This document shows, piece by piece, positions 47,866 through 57,038 of a stretch of 64,000 bases of DNA. This stretch comes from Paenibacillus aurantius (lineage in GTDB: Bacteria; Bacillota; Bacilli; Paenibacillales; NBRC-103111), in assembly GCF_032268605.1 (NCBI RefSeq), contig NZ_CP130318.1, forward strand, positions 2,700,001 to 2,764,000, in the 5' to 3' direction. A program made the translations under genes and the position numbers. Within the stretch, counting starts at the first letter, position 1; each line of letters starts with the position of its first letter. The notes under the pieces were generated by a model, which was given only the letters and a program-made list of their open reading frames with translations, ran no database searches and was not told the origin of the DNA.

Positions 47866-48633
47866 ATGACCTATTATTATCTGGAATCCAATCAGCAGCC
47901 CCCTCAACCCCCTTACCAGCCTATGCCCATGCAGCCGGGAGAAGACCAGAAGAAGAATGCGGTGCTCGAGAACATTCAACAACTGGGGCAGATGAACACC
48001 CCGCCGGCGGAATCGAACATCTTCTGTCTGTCGATCATAGGTCAAGTGGAAGGGCATATGGTGATGCCCCCGCAGAACAAAACGACCAAATATGAGCACC
48101 TCATTCCCCAGCTGGTAGCAGCCGAGCAGAACCAGAAGATCGAGGGCGTGCTGATTGTCCTCAATACGGTCGGGGGAGACGTGGAAGCGGGACTGGCGAT
48201 AGCCGAGATGATCGCTTCGTTGTCGAAGCCTACCGTTGCCCTGGTGTTAGGAGGAGGTCATAGCATCGGAGTGCCGATTGCGGTTTCGGCCGACTTCTCG
48301 ATCATAGCGGAAACGGCCACCATGACGATTCACCCGATTCGACTAACCGGTTTGGTTATCGGAGTTCCGCAGACGTTCGAATATTTGGATAAGATGCAGG
48401 ACAGGGTGATTCGGTTCATCACGAGTCATTCCCGCATTCCGGAAGAGAAAGTCAAGGAGCTGATGTTCAAAACCGGGGAGTTAACCCGGGACATCGGGAC
48501 GAACGTGGTGGGAACGGATGCGGTAAGGTTCGGGCTGATCGATGCCATTGGCGGCGTCGGCGATGCCATCCGGGAGCTGAACCGGAGAATTGCGGAAAGA
48601 AGAGGGCAGGCCGGGGAGGCCATGATCCAATGA
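47866..48633 (+). CDS. tepA: ClpP-like protease TepA
   Basis: TepA is a stand-alone ClpP-fold serine protease reported to act in spore outgrowth by degrading acid-soluble spore proteins. The 255-residue protein starts with a proline/glutamine-rich tail (about 1-35), then the ClpP fold with the oxyanion and catalytic Ser region [13 protein letters not shown] (about 128-140), the His in [12 protein letters not shown] (about 150) and the Asp region [17 protein letters not shown] 47866 follows GGAGG at 47853-47857. Order rnjB-tepA-ylzJ-spoIIIE is as in B. subtilis. Confidence 0.9.
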   Translation: MTYYYLESNQQPPQPPYQPMPMQPGEDQKKNAVLENIQQLGQMNTPPAESNIFCLSIIGQVEGHMVMPPQNKTTKYEHLIPQLVAAEQNQKIEGVLIVLNTVGGDVEAGLAIAEMIASLSKPTVALVLGGGHSIGVPIAVSADFSIIAETATMTIHPIRLTGLVIGVPQTFEYLDKMQDRVIRFITSHSRIPEEKVKELMFKTGELTRDIGTNVVGTDAVRFGLIDAIGGVGDAIRELNRRIAERRGQAGEAMIQ

Positions 48634-48866
48634 CGATCTACTCCATTATTCCGGAAACCGTTATTTTTGAGAACAGTGAGAATACAGATTACCGCTCTAC
48701 GCTGATCAAGCATGACGGCATCGAGATGGAGGTCCGGTTCATCAACCAGACCCAGGCAAGAATCGAAAGAATTTACAGCGGCAACCCGAATGATTACCTG
48801 CGGGCCGAATACACGCCGGGAAGCCTGCTGAATTTTGCACCCGGAACGACCTCCAGCCGCAGCTGA
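48630..48866 (+). CDS. ylzJ: YlzJ-like small protein
   Basis: A 78-residue protein of the YlzJ family, function unknown. It begins [14 protein letters not shown] and has mixed strand-like segments ([33 protein letters not shown]); no membrane segment or known motif is visible. ATG 48630 overlaps the tepA stop by four bases, so it is probably cotranslated with tepA. The position before spoIIIE is as in B. subtilis. Confidence 0.85.
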   Translation: MTIYSIIPETVIFENSENTDYRSTLIKHDGIEMEVRFINQTQARIERIYSGNPNDYLRAEYTPGSLLNFAPGTTSSRS

Positions 48867-48912
48867 CCGATATGCCGACAGAGGCGGAAAATATGCTATA
48901 ATAGCATATCGG
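48867..48912 (+). promoter_or_regulatory. spoIIIE promoter region with nested perfect palindromes
   Basis: A perfect 9-bp inverted repeat (48867-48875 with 48904-48912) surrounds an inner perfect 8-bp inverted repeat (48891-48898 with 48902-48909, 3-base spacer). The inner repeat covers a TATAAT -10 at 48897-48902 with TG at 48894-48895; CCGACA at 48875-48880 could be the -35 with a 16-base spacer. The half-site ATATGC appears three times. This looks like a repressor operator overlapping a promoter. Confidence 0.6.
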
Positions 48913-48923
48913 AGGTGAAAATA

Positions 48924-51386
48924 GTGGCAAAGGGCCGAAAGAAAAAGAAAAAATCCGTCCAGACAACATTGAAGTTCGAGCTTCTTGGCATTGCCATGCT
49001 CCTATTTTCGGCTATTGCCCTGTTCCGCACCGGGTCGGTCGGGAGATCCTTGACCATTCTCTTCCGATTCACGGTAGGGGTATTGGACTGGATCATTCCC
49101 TTGGTGTTTATATATCTGGCTTTCTTCGTGATGATCAACCGGGCGTGGCCCCGGTCCTGGACGCCGAAAAAATCCGGAATTCTGCTCGCTCTGCTCGGCT
49201 GGATTCTCATGAACCAGATGTCTTTCATTCATCAGCTGGTGAGCTCTACGGATGCGATCACCCCCAGTCTGATATGGAATGATACCTGGAAGACACTGAA
49301 AGAGGGAATCTCCACTTATCCGTCGCAAGGAGACATCCTCACTAGAGAAATCGGCGGAGGGATCATAGGGGCGTTTCTATATTCCTGCCTGTTTTTTCTG
49401 TTCGGGTACGAAGGAACCGTTATCATGGTCGTGGCCCTGTTTGCCGTAGGAGCCATGCTGTTGACCGGTATCTCCTTTGTGGATGTCGGAATGAAGCTGC
49501 GCACCTCTCTCCAAACCTTACGTAAAGGCCTCTCCAACCGGATGTCCGAATGGGCCAAATCCAGAAGAGCCCAAGCCGCTGCTCCTAAAAAGAGCAAGAA
49601 AGCACCGGTATATTTGGACGAAGTCGATGAAGCGGACGAAGAGGAAGTAGGGGGACCGGAGCCGGAAGCCGTCCGGAAACCGATATTCTTCCCGCGTCTT
49701 CCCTCGGCCAAGAAGAAGGAAGCCATTCCCTCCGAGCCTGCCGTAGAGGAAACCGTTTATGTGAACGAGTCGGCTGCTCCCATACCTTACATAAGGGATT
49801 TTCAAGATCACATCGAGCCGCCGGTCGAGGATCCGGCTGTTCTATCCGCTCCACCCGTCTCTTCTTCCGTACCGGAAAACAAAGGGGCGGAAAGTTCGGA
49901 GGACTTCCCTGAGCTGGGCTTAGCGGCGGACAAAGAAAAGCCGCCTTCCAAGCCTTATCAGCTCCCCGGCTTTCAGCTTCTTTCCCGGCCGGCCGGTGCG
50001 GGGAAGGGCGGGGAGATGAACGATTACAAGGCGAACGCACGAAAGCTGGAGGCTACCTTGGAAAGCTTCGGCGTGCGGGCGAAGGTACTCGAAGTCGTCC
50101 GCGGTCCGTCGGTAACACGCTATGAGATCCAGCCGGATGTCGGAGTCAAGGTCAGCCGAATCGTCAGCCTTACGGATGACATCGCCTTGGCGTTAGCGGC
50201 CAAGGATATCCGGATGGAAGCTCCGATCCCGGGGAAATCCGCCATTGGGATTGAAGTGCCTAACACGGAGGTTTCCATCGTTACCTTACGAGAGGTTATG
50301 GAAAGCGGAGTGTTCCAGGATGCCGCCTCCAAGCTGTCCATTACGCTCGGCCGGGATATTTCCGGACAGCCGATCGTAGGCAACCTGGCCAAGATGCCCC
50401 ATCTTCTTGTGGCAGGAGCAACCGGTTCAGGGAAATCCGTTTGTATCAACGGGATCATCACGAGCATTCTGTTTAAAGCGAAACCGGACGAGGTCAAGTT
50501 TCTTATGATCGACCCCAAGATGGTAGAGTTGAATGTTTACAACGGCATTCCGCACCTTCTCGCTCCTGTGGTGACAGACCCCCGAAGGGCTTCCCTTGCC
50601 CTGAAGAAGATTGTAGTCGAGATGGAGAAGAGGTACGAGCTGTTCTCGAAGAGCGGCACGCGCAACATCGAAGGCTACAACGCCATGCTCACCGACAAGA
50701 ACAACCCGAATCCGGGAGAGCCGCTTCCGCTTATCGTGGTTATCGTGGATGAGCTCGCGGACCTGATGATGGTGGCAGCCAACGACGTTGAGGACGCGAT
50801 CTGCCGTCTCGCCCAAATGGCCCGTGCCGCGGGCATTCACTTGATCATCGCCACCCAGCGTCCATCGGTAGATGTTATTACCGGCGTGATCAAGGCCAAT
50901 ATCCCTTCCCGGATCGCCTTTGGCGTTTCCTCTCAGGTAGACTCCCGGACCATCCTGGATATGGCGGGAGCGGAGAAGCTCCTGGGCCGCGGAGACATGC
51001 TTTTCCTGCCGGTAGGCGCCTCCAAGCCGGTTCGCGTGCAAGGCGCTTTCTTGTCCGACCAGGAGGTAGAGGCCGTGGTCAGCTTTGTCAGCAACCAGGA
51101 GAAGGCGAACTACCAGGAAGACCTCGTTCCTCAAGTGGAAGACATACCGGAAGCGGAGGACACGTTCGAGGACGAGCTGTACGACCAGGCGGTCCAGATC
51201 GTGCTGGAAGCCAAGCAGGCGTCGGTGTCCCTCCTTCAACGAAGAATGAGGGTAGGCTACACGAGAGCGGCGCGCCTCATCGACACGATGGAAGCCAAAG
51301 GAGTAGTCGGCCCCTATGAGGGAAGCAAGCCGCGCGAAGTGCTCCTTACGCTCGATCAATTCCAGCAGAACCGAATAAGCTCCTAA
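48924..51386 (+). CDS. spoIIIE: DNA translocase SpoIIIE/FtsK
   Basis: A hexameric DNA pump that clears chromosomes from the division or sporulation septum. The 820-residue protein has a basic start, about four to five membrane segments (about 20-180), a long acidic/proline-rich linker (about 230-350), the FtsK alpha/beta motor with Walker A GATGSGKS (K504) and Walker [13 protein letters not shown], and a C-terminal gamma winged helix ([20 protein letters not shown]). GTG 48924 is preferred to GTG 48915, which sits inside the GGAGGTG site. Between ylzJ and an SleB-like gene; B. subtilis SpoIIIE is slightly shorter (787). Confidence 0.95.
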   Translation: MAKGRKKKKKSVQTTLKFELLGIAMLLFSAIALFRTGSVGRSLTILFRFTVGVLDWIIPLVFIYLAFFVMINRAWPRSWTPKKSGILLALLGWILMNQMSFIHQLVSSTDAITPSLIWNDTWKTLKEGISTYPSQGDILTREIGGGIIGAFLYSCLFFLFGYEGTVIMVVALFAVGAMLLTGISFVDVGMKLRTSLQTLRKGLSNRMSEWAKSRRAQAAAPKKSKKAPVYLDEVDEADEEEVGGPEPEAVRKPIFFPRLPSAKKKEAIPSEPAVEETVYVNESAAPIPYIRDFQDHIEPPVEDPAVLSAPPVSSSVPENKGAESSEDFPELGLAADKEKPPSKPYQLPGFQLLSRPAGAGKGGEMNDYKANARKLEATLESFGVRAKVLEVVRGPSVTRYEIQPDVGVKVSRIVSLTDDIALALAAKDIRMEAPIPGKSAIGIEVPNTEVSIVTLREVMESGVFQDAASKLSITLGRDISGQPIVGNLAKMPHLLVAGATGSGKSVCINGIITSILFKAKPDEVKFLMIDPKMVELNVYNGIPHLLAPVVTDPRRASLALKKIVVEMEKRYELFSKSGTRNIEGYNAMLTDKNNPNPGEPLPLIVVIVDELADLMMVAANDVEDAICRLAQMARAAGIHLIIATQRPSVDVITGVIKANIPSRIAFGVSSQVDSRTILDMAGAEKLLGRGDMLFLPVGASKPVRVQGAFLSDQEVEAVVSFVSNQEKANYQEDLVPQVEDIPEAEDTFEDELYDQAVQIVLEAKQASVSLLQRRMRVGYTRAARLIDTMEAKGVVGPYEGSKPREVLLTLDQFQQNRISS

Positions 51387-51390
51387 AATG

Positions 51391-51414
51391 CCGGGCCTTG
51401 GGCCCGGTTTTTTT
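51391..51414 (+). terminator. Terminator after spoIIIE
   Basis: CCGGGCC at 51391-51397 pairs with GGCCCGG at 51401-51407 (loop TTG), followed by a run of T residues. The gap to 51566 holds a weak sigma-G-like element (TAATA near 51516, CATGATA at 51540-51546, spacer 19) and nothing else clear. Confidence 0.92.
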
Positions 51415-51566
51415 ATGGGCGGGTGCATGGTGGAAGAACTCCGGCTAACTCCCCCGCCAGCCGTGGAATCCGATTAGGTTTCCTCTACCGGTATAGAAGC
51501 CCAGCCTCTTTCAAATAATAACCTCAGGTTGTTTCACACCATGATAAGGAAAGGCTGGAGGGAAGA

Positions 51567-52337
51567 ATGAACAAACGCCTGATTTATGTCACAATCGGTA
51601 TCCTGCTCGTTATCTTTGCGGCTGTCCAGGTTAAGCAGATGGGTAAGACCAAGTCCGATCAAGAGGTGTTTAGCAAAACCGACATCCGTTACGGAGCGGA
51701 GGGCGGCGATGTGTACGAGCTTCAAGGGAGATTGAAATACCTCGGCTTCTTCACCGGCAAGATTGACGGGGATTACGGCTACCGGACCTTGAAATCCGTC
51801 AAATGGTTCCAAAGCGAGTTCGGGCTGAAGGTGGACGGAATCGTCGGGTCCAAAACAAAGCTGAAGCTTTGGCAGGCGACCAAAAGCTGGAAGCCGACGG
51901 CCGAAACAAGCGGTGCTGGCGGCGGAAAAGCGGCGGCGGCCACCAAGAAACCGGCCATTCCCGCCTCGTCCAGACGCGGACTTTCGGACAATGATCTCAA
52001 AATTATGGCGAACGCCGTTTATGGGGAGTCGAGGGGGGAACCATACATCGGTCAAGTGGCGGTAGCCGCCGTTATCCTTAACCGTGTGGATGATCCGAAT
52101 TTCCCCAATAGCATATCGGGCGTAATCTTTCAGCCTGGGGCGTTCACCGCGGTAGCGGACGGCCAAATCTGGCTTACCCCTAACGAAAGAGCCAAGCAGG
52201 CGGTACAGGATGCGTTGAACGGCATGGATCCGACAGGAGGCTGCACGTACTATTTCAACCCGGTCACCGCGACGTCGAAGTGGATTTGGAGCCGCCAGCA
52301 GATCAAGACGATCGGAAAGCATATTTTCTGCAAATAA
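51567..52337 (+). CDS. SleB-like spore cortex-lytic / cell-wall hydrolase
   Basis: The 256-residue protein has an N-terminal membrane or signal segment (about 5-22), a peptidoglycan-binding domain (DVYELQGRLKYLGFFTGKIDGDYGYRTLKSVKWFQSEFGLKVDGIVG, about 50-95), an alanine-rich linker and a C-terminal hydrolase_2 (SleB/CwlJ) domain beginning MANAVYGESRGEPYIGQVAVAAVILNRV, with the likely catalytic Glu in YGES. SleB cleaves muramic-lactam cortex during germination. It lies between spoIIIE and ymfF, where B. subtilis has other genes, so it is an insertion in the shared order. A GGAGGG site precedes ATG 51567. Confidence 0.88.
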   Translation: MNKRLIYVTIGILLVIFAAVQVKQMGKTKSDQEVFSKTDIRYGAEGGDVYELQGRLKYLGFFTGKIDGDYGYRTLKSVKWFQSEFGLKVDGIVGSKTKLKLWQATKSWKPTAETSGAGGGKAAAATKKPAIPASSRRGLSDNDLKIMANAVYGESRGEPYIGQVAVAAVILNRVDDPNFPNSISGVIFQPGAFTAVADGQIWLTPNERAKQAVQDALNGMDPTGGCTYYFNPVTATSKWIWSRQQIKTIGKHIFCK

Positions 52338-52341
52338 ACGG

Positions 52342-52376
52342 GAAGAAGTAACCGCTCCGGTTGCTTCTTCTCTTTC
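52342..52376 (+). terminator. Terminator after the SleB-like gene
   Basis: GAAGAAGTAACC at 52342-52353 pairs with GGTTGCTTCTTC at 52359-52370 (one G-U pair, loop GCTCC), followed by TCTTTCT. Confidence 0.82.
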
Positions 52377-52390
52377 TGTAGGAATATAAT
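52361..52390 (+). promoter_or_regulatory. Possible promoter for the ymfF operon
   Basis: TTGCTT at 52361-52366 and TATAAT at 52385-52390 are 18 bases apart. The -35 overlaps the right arm of the preceding terminator. About 64 bases separate the -10 from ymfF. Confidence 0.5.
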
Positions 52391-52453
52391 GGAGGGGCGT
52401 AACCGTGCCGGAAAAGGGCACACTCAAGCTGAATCAGAAGGGAGCCGTCCGGA

Positions 52454-53734
52454 TTGAACAACCACCGATTTGTTCGCAGCCAGATTGGCAACATCAGGCT
52501 GCATGTTTTACCGACCGACCGGTTTAAAACCTACGCCATCTCGTTATACATCGGCACTCCGCTCGCGGAAGAATGGGTAACTCCGGTAGCGTTGACTCCT
52601 TTTGTGCTGCGCCGCGGAACCGAGCGGCTTCCGGAGACGAAGCAGTTCCGGGAGAAGCTGGATGATCTGTACGGAGCCGGCTTTGGCTTTGACATATACA
52701 AGCGCGGCGATTATCAGCTGGTTCAGTTCCGTATGGACATCATTCAGGATGATTTTGTCAAGGAGTCGAATTCGCTCCTTAAGCAGGCCCTTCAATTTCT
52801 CGGGGAAGCCGTCATGCGCCCTGCCAAAGAAGGGGACGCCTTCGTCAGCAAATACGTGGATGCCGAGAAACGCACCCTGCAGAAGAAAATCGAATCCATC
52901 ATTAACGATAAAATCCGTTATGCCGCCGAACGCTGCATAGAGGAAATGTGCAAGAACGAGCCGTACCGGCTTCATCCGCTCGGAAAGCTCGACGCCATTC
53001 AAGCCATTACACCCGAGTCCCTTTACACCCATTACCGGGAATGGTTGAGCCGCTCTCCGATTGATCTGTACGTCGTGGGCAATACCACGGAGGAGGAAGT
53101 CCGGTCCATCGTTCAGGAAACCTTCCATCCGGGTAACGGGGCAAGGGAAGAATATGTGTCCCGCAGCCAGCCTTCCGCCCCCCGCGAGGTCAACACAGTG
53201 GTGGAGAAGCTGGACGTTGGCCAAGGTAAGCTCAACATGGGGCTAAGAACCTCGATTACCTATGCGGATGAGGATTATGCCCCCGCATTGGTCTATAACG
53301 GCATTCTGGGCGGATACCCGCATTCCAAGCTCTTTGTTAACGTGAGGGAGAAGGAAAGCCTGGCCTATTACGCTTCTTCCCGTCTGGACGGCCACAAAGG
53401 GATCCTGACCATTCAATCGGGCATCGAGATCGCCAATTATGAGAAAGCCGTGGAGATTATCAAACGGCAGCTGGATGCCATGGGCAAAGGAGAAATCAGT
53501 GAGCTTGAGCTTAACCAGACGAGGGCGATGATCTACAACCATCTCCGGGAAATCCAGGATTCCGCTTACGAGATGATCTCCTTTGACTTCAACAGTGTAT
53601 TATCCGGAAAGGAAAGAACCGTTGAAGAATTAATCGATGCCGTCGGCCGGGTTACACCGGAAGCCATTCAGGAAGTGGCCCGCAAGGTACAGCTGGACAC
53701 CATTTACTTCCTGAGAGACCGGAAGGAGGGGTAA
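52454..53734 (+). CDS. ymfF: M16-like protein YmfF, no HxxEH motif (EF-P modification-associated)
   Basis: A 426-residue M16 (pitrilysin-like) protein that lacks the HxxEH zinc motif: the corresponding segment reads VALTPFVLRRGTERLPE. It is therefore probably the non-catalytic partner of YmfH, like the alpha subunit of processing peptidases. In B. subtilis, YmfF/YmfH-type proteins are associated with modification of elongation factor P together with YmfI. TTG 52454 follows AAGGGAG by about 10 bases. It is the first of ymfF-ymfH-ymfI, separated from ymfH by four bases. Confidence 0.88.
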   Translation: MNNHRFVRSQIGNIRLHVLPTDRFKTYAISLYIGTPLAEEWVTPVALTPFVLRRGTERLPETKQFREKLDDLYGAGFGFDIYKRGDYQLVQFRMDIIQDDFVKESNSLLKQALQFLGEAVMRPAKEGDAFVSKYVDAEKRTLQKKIESIINDKIRYAAERCIEEMCKNEPYRLHPLGKLDAIQAITPESLYTHYREWLSRSPIDLYVVGNTTEEEVRSIVQETFHPGNGAREEYVSRSQPSAPREVNTVVEKLDVGQGKLNMGLRTSITYADEDYAPALVYNGILGGYPHSKLFVNVREKESLAYYASSRLDGHKGILTIQSGIEIANYEKAVEIIKRQLDAMGKGEISELELNQTRAMIYNHLREIQDSAYEMISFDFNSVLSGKERTVEELIDAVGRVTPEAIQEVARKVQLDTIYFLRDRKEG

Positions 53735-53738
53735 CGAT

Positions 53739-55022
53739 ATGGAGAAACTTCAATACGACAGGCTCAAGGAAACGCTTTATTATGAACAGCTGCCCAACGG
53801 CCTCAGCGTGTATCTGCTTCCGAAACCGGGATTCAGCAAAACGTATGCCACGTTTTCCACTAAGTTCGGCTCGGTTGACAACCACTTCCGGGTGGAAGGA
53901 GGAGAGGAAGCACAGGTTCCGGACGGAATCGCTCACTTTCTGGAGCACAAAATGTTCGAAGAGCCGGAGGGAGACATTTTCTCCAAATTTTCTTCGCTCG
54001 GAGCTTCCGCGAACGCCTTCACCAGCTTTGACCGGACCACTTATCTGTTCTCGGCTACCGGTAATATTGAGGAAAATCTGGAGACCTTGATCAACTTCGT
54101 CCAGAATCCTTATTTCACCGACCAGAACGTAGATAAGGAAAAAGGAATCATCGGCCAAGAAATCAAAATGTACCAGGACAATCCGGACTGGAGGGTCTAT
54201 TTCGGCCTGATCGAAGCCATGTACAAGGTCCATCCGGTGCATATCGACATTGCGGGAACGGTGGAATCCATCTCCCGGATTACCAAGGAGACGCTGTACG
54301 ATTGTTACCACACGTTTTATCATCCGAGCAACATGATTCTGTTTGTGGTTGGGGGAATCGACGCCGAGGCTACGATGGAGCAGATTCGCGCCAACCAGGC
54401 CGCCAAAAAGTACGACCGGCAAGGAGAGATTCACCGGTTTACTCCAGAAGAGCCGGCAGAAGTCCATATTCCGGAAAAGGTAACCCGCTTGCCGGTTTCC
54501 CTGCCCAAATGTCTATTCGGCTTCAAAGAGCCTCATGTCCAGATGAACGGCAAGGAACTGCTGCAGAACGAGCTCTCCACGAAGGTAATGCTCGATATTC
54601 TGTTAAGCCCCAGTTCATCCATCTACCAGAAGCTGTACGACGATAACTTGATCTCGGACAGCTTTGGATATGAATACAACAGCAGCCCGGATTATGCCTT
54701 CTCTGTAATGGGCGGCGATACCCGCGATCCCGAAGCCCTTCTCGCAACCTTCAAGGAGCTGGTAGGAAAGGTCGTTGAGCAAGGGATCACCGAAGCCGAT
54801 TTTGAGCGAAGCCGCAAGAAGAAGATCGGCAGCTACTTAAGAATGCTGAATTCTCCGGAAGCCATAGCCAATGAATTTACGAAATACCGTTTCCGCGACG
54901 GGGACTTGTTTGAGATCCTACCCGTTTACGAAAGCATGAAGCTCGAGGATGTCAACCGCAGGCTTCAGGAACATTTTGATTGGGAGCGGCTTGCTGTGTC
55001 CCTGGTAAAGAGTGAGGAGTAA
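53739..55022 (+). CDS. ymfH: M16-family zinc peptidase YmfH (EF-P modification-associated)
   Basis: A 427-residue M16 metalloprotease with the intact inverted zinc motif HFLEH (in GIAHFLEHKMFEEPEGDIF, about residue 68) and the downstream EIKMYQDNPDW block with the third ligand. With YmfF it gives one active and one inactive partner, which points to a heterodimer. The GGAAGGAGGGG site is at the end of ymfF. The stop overlaps the ymfI ATG by one base. Confidence 0.9.
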   Translation: MEKLQYDRLKETLYYEQLPNGLSVYLLPKPGFSKTYATFSTKFGSVDNHFRVEGGEEAQVPDGIAHFLEHKMFEEPEGDIFSKFSSLGASANAFTSFDRTTYLFSATGNIEENLETLINFVQNPYFTDQNVDKEKGIIGQEIKMYQDNPDWRVYFGLIEAMYKVHPVHIDIAGTVESISRITKETLYDCYHTFYHPSNMILFVVGGIDAEATMEQIRANQAAKKYDRQGEIHRFTPEEPAEVHIPEKVTRLPVSLPKCLFGFKEPHVQMNGKELLQNELSTKVMLDILLSPSSSIYQKLYDDNLISDSFGYEYNSSPDYAFSVMGGDTRDPEALLATFKELVGKVVEQGITEADFERSRKKKIGSYLRMLNSPEAIANEFTKYRFRDGDLFEILPVYESMKLEDVNRRLQEHFDWERLAVSLVKSEE

Positions 55023-55771
55023 TGGAGAAAGCTTTCAAGGATCAAACGGTTCTGGTTACCGGGGGGAGCCGAGGAATAGGGGCCGCGGTTGCCGAACGGT
55101 TTGCTTCTGTGGGAATGAATGTAGTCATTCACTATAGGGAATCCCATGAAACGGCTAATGAGGTGGCACGCCGCTGTACCTCGGCAGGAGCCCGGGTCAT
55201 GACCGTAACCGCGGACCTCGGGTGCCGGGAACAAATTCTTAAGATGAACGAGAAGCTCACCAAGCACGGGATGATTCCGGATATTCTGGTCAACAATGCC
55301 GGGGTGTCGCATTACGGAATGCTTGCCGACTTAAGCGTAGAGGAATGGGACCAGTTGATGAGCATTAACCTGCGGGGTCCCTTTCTCTGCTCCCAGATTT
55401 TCATGAAGGCGATGGTGGAGCGCAAATACGGACGAATCATTAACATTTCCTCGATCTGGGGAATGGCGGGAGCCTCCTGCGAAGTGGCTTACTCCACCTC
55501 CAAGGGCGGGATCAACGCGTTCACTAAGGCTTTGGCCAAGGAACTGGCCCCGTCTGGCGTTACGGTAAACGCCGTGGCCCCTGGTCCGGTGAATACGGAA
55601 ATGATGGCGGGCTTCAGCGTGGAGGAGAAGGCGGCCCTGGAGCATGAGATTCCGGCAGGCCGATTCGCTCAGCCTGATGAGATTGCTTCACTGGTCTACT
55701 ACTTGTCGCTTCCCGAATCCGGGTACATTACCGGTCAAATCATAAGCGCAAACGGCGGCTGGGTCACATAG
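55022..55771 (+). CDS. ymfI: SDR-family EF-P 5-aminopentanone reductase YmfI
   Basis: YmfI reduces the aminopentanone on elongation factor P to 5-aminopentanol in B. subtilis. The 249-residue protein is a classical short-chain dehydrogenase: cofactor motif TGGSRGIG at about residues 15-22, NNAG at about 90, catalytic Ser region INISSIWG, and YSTSKGG with the Tyr and Lys. FabG-type fatty acid reductase is the alternative, but the conserved context with ymfF and ymfH supports YmfI. ATG 55022 overlaps the ymfH stop. Confidence 0.85.
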   Translation: MEKAFKDQTVLVTGGSRGIGAAVAERFASVGMNVVIHYRESHETANEVARRCTSAGARVMTVTADLGCREQILKMNEKLTKHGMIPDILVNNAGVSHYGMLADLSVEEWDQLMSINLRGPFLCSQIFMKAMVERKYGRIINISSIWGMAGASCEVAYSTSKGGINAFTKALAKELAPSGVTVNAVAPGPVNTEMMAGFSVEEKAALEHEIPAGRFAQPDEIASLVYYLSLPESGYITGQIISANGGWVT

Positions 55772-55846
55772 AGACCGCATAAAGAGCGGCTCCGATGAGA
55801 ATATTAACAAAGGCAATTCCAACATTCTCAAAGGAGGCAAAGTCCC

Positions 55847-56095
55847 ATGTCGGTTCTGAAATCGTTTGACAACTGGAAACACTTTTTGGGAAATCGCGTT
55901 AACGCGGCGGAGAACCATGGAATGAGCGAGGAGAAAATCGCGAACCTTGCTTATGAAATCGGAGATTTTCTGGCTAACAAAATCGATCCCGAGAATAAAG
56001 AAGAGCGTGTTCTGAAGGACCTGTGGGATGCAGGCGACGAGCAGGAGCAGAAGACGATCGCCAAGCTAATGGTGAAAATGGCCAGCAAGTCCTAA
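55847..56095 (+). CDS. DUF3243 protein (YmfJ-like)
   Basis: An 82-residue, mostly helical, acidic protein of the DUF3243 family (YmfJ in B. subtilis) of unknown function. It starts VLKSFDNWKHFLGNRVNAAENHGMSEEKIANLAYEIGDFLA and ends with a lysine-rich tail. CAAAGGAGGC precedes ATG 55847. Gene order ymfI-ymfJ-ymfK-rodZ is shared with Bacillus. Confidence 0.88.
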   Translation: MSVLKSFDNWKHFLGNRVNAAENHGMSEEKIANLAYEIGDFLANKIDPENKEERVLKDLWDAGDEQEQKTIAKLMVKMASKS

Positions 56096-56109
56096 TGGAC
56101 GCCTTCTCA

Positions 56110-56137
56110 AAACCTCCCTTTTTCGGGAGGTTTTTCT
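56110..56137 (+). terminator. Terminator after the DUF3243 gene
   Basis: AAACCTCCC at 56110-56118 pairs with GGGAGGTTT at 56125-56133 (loop TTTTTC), followed by TT and CTTT. It separates the EF-P-related genes from the DUF3388 gene. Confidence 0.88.
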
Positions 56138-56173
56138 TTGGTATACTTGTAGGGATCGTCTTCCTGCACAAAC

Positions 56174-56202
56174 TTGAAGCTTAATGCCTAATCAAGTAGA
56201 AT
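56174..56202 (+). promoter_or_regulatory. Sigma-A-type promoter for the DUF3388 gene
   Basis: TTGAAG at 56174-56179 and TAGAAT at 56197-56202, 17 bases apart. The start of transcription near 56209 supports translation from TTG 56239 rather than the earlier ATG 56203. Confidence 0.6.
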
Positions 56203-56238
56203 ATGATCGAATACATAACACACATGGGGTGTTCTTCC

Positions 56239-57003
56239 TTGGAAATGAAGCAGTGGTACATGGAATACAAAATTCACAAAAACCGTCCCGGTCTGCTCGG
56301 CGATATCGCTTCCCTCATGGGAATGCTGGAGATCAACATTATCACGATTAACGGGGTCGAGGACCGCACCCGGGGAATGCTGCTCCAATGTGCCGATGAT
56401 GAGAAAATCGATTTATTGGGTAAAATGTTAAAAAAAGTCGACAACATAACGATCAATGCCTTTCGGGCTCCGAAGCTCGTGGACATTTTGGCGGTAAGGC
56501 ATGGTAGATACATAGAGAGGGACTCGGATGACCGCAAAACCTTCCGCTTCACGAGGGACGAGCTGGGGCTCTTGGTGGATTTCCTCGGGGAAATCTTCAA
56601 ACGGGAAGGCAACCAGGTCATCGGCCTGCGCGGAATGCCGCGTGTCGGTAAGACGGAATCCATCATCGCAGGAAGCGTCTGCTCCAATAAGCGATGGACG
56701 TTCGTTTCCTCCACCTTGCTGAGGCAAACGGTGCGAAGCCAGCTGTCCGAGGATGAGATGAATGTTAACAACGTCTTCATCATTGACGGAATTGTTTCTA
56801 CCATTCGTTCCAACGAGAAGCATTACGCCCTCCTTCAGGATATCATGGGCGCTCCTTCCACAAAGGTTATTGAGCATCCGGATATTTTTATCCGGGAATC
56901 GGAGTATGATTACAGTCATTTTGATTATATTATTGAACTGCGTAACACGCCGGACGAAGAAATCAATTATGAAACCTTTACCGGAAACTACGAAGGCTTC
57001 TGA
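56239..57003 (+). CDS. DUF3388 protein (YmfK-like): ACT-like domain plus P-loop-like domain
   Basis: The 254-residue protein (from TTG 56239, with GGGGT upstream) resembles YmfK of B. subtilis, function unknown. The N-terminal 70 residues look like an ACT domain (IHKNRPGLLGDIASLMGMLEINIITINGVE). The rest has a P-loop-like GMPRVGKTES (about residues 135-145), then a Walker B-like NNVFIIDGIVS. That combination suggests a ligand-sensing nucleotide-binding protein, which is inference from motifs. Earlier ATG 56203 lies within the likely promoter or leader. It precedes rodZ by 35 bases. Confidence 0.82.
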   Translation: MEMKQWYMEYKIHKNRPGLLGDIASLMGMLEINIITINGVEDRTRGMLLQCADDEKIDLLGKMLKKVDNITINAFRAPKLVDILAVRHGRYIERDSDDRKTFRFTRDELGLLVDFLGEIFKREGNQVIGLRGMPRVGKTESIIAGSVCSNKRWTFVSSTLLRQTVRSQLSEDEMNVNNVFIIDGIVSTIRSNEKHYALLQDIMGAPSTKVIEHPDIFIRESEYDYSHFDYIIELRNTPDEEINYETFTGNYEGF

Positions 57004-57038
57004 TTCCTAAGAGAAATTTCTAGCAAGGGGGTGACCGT

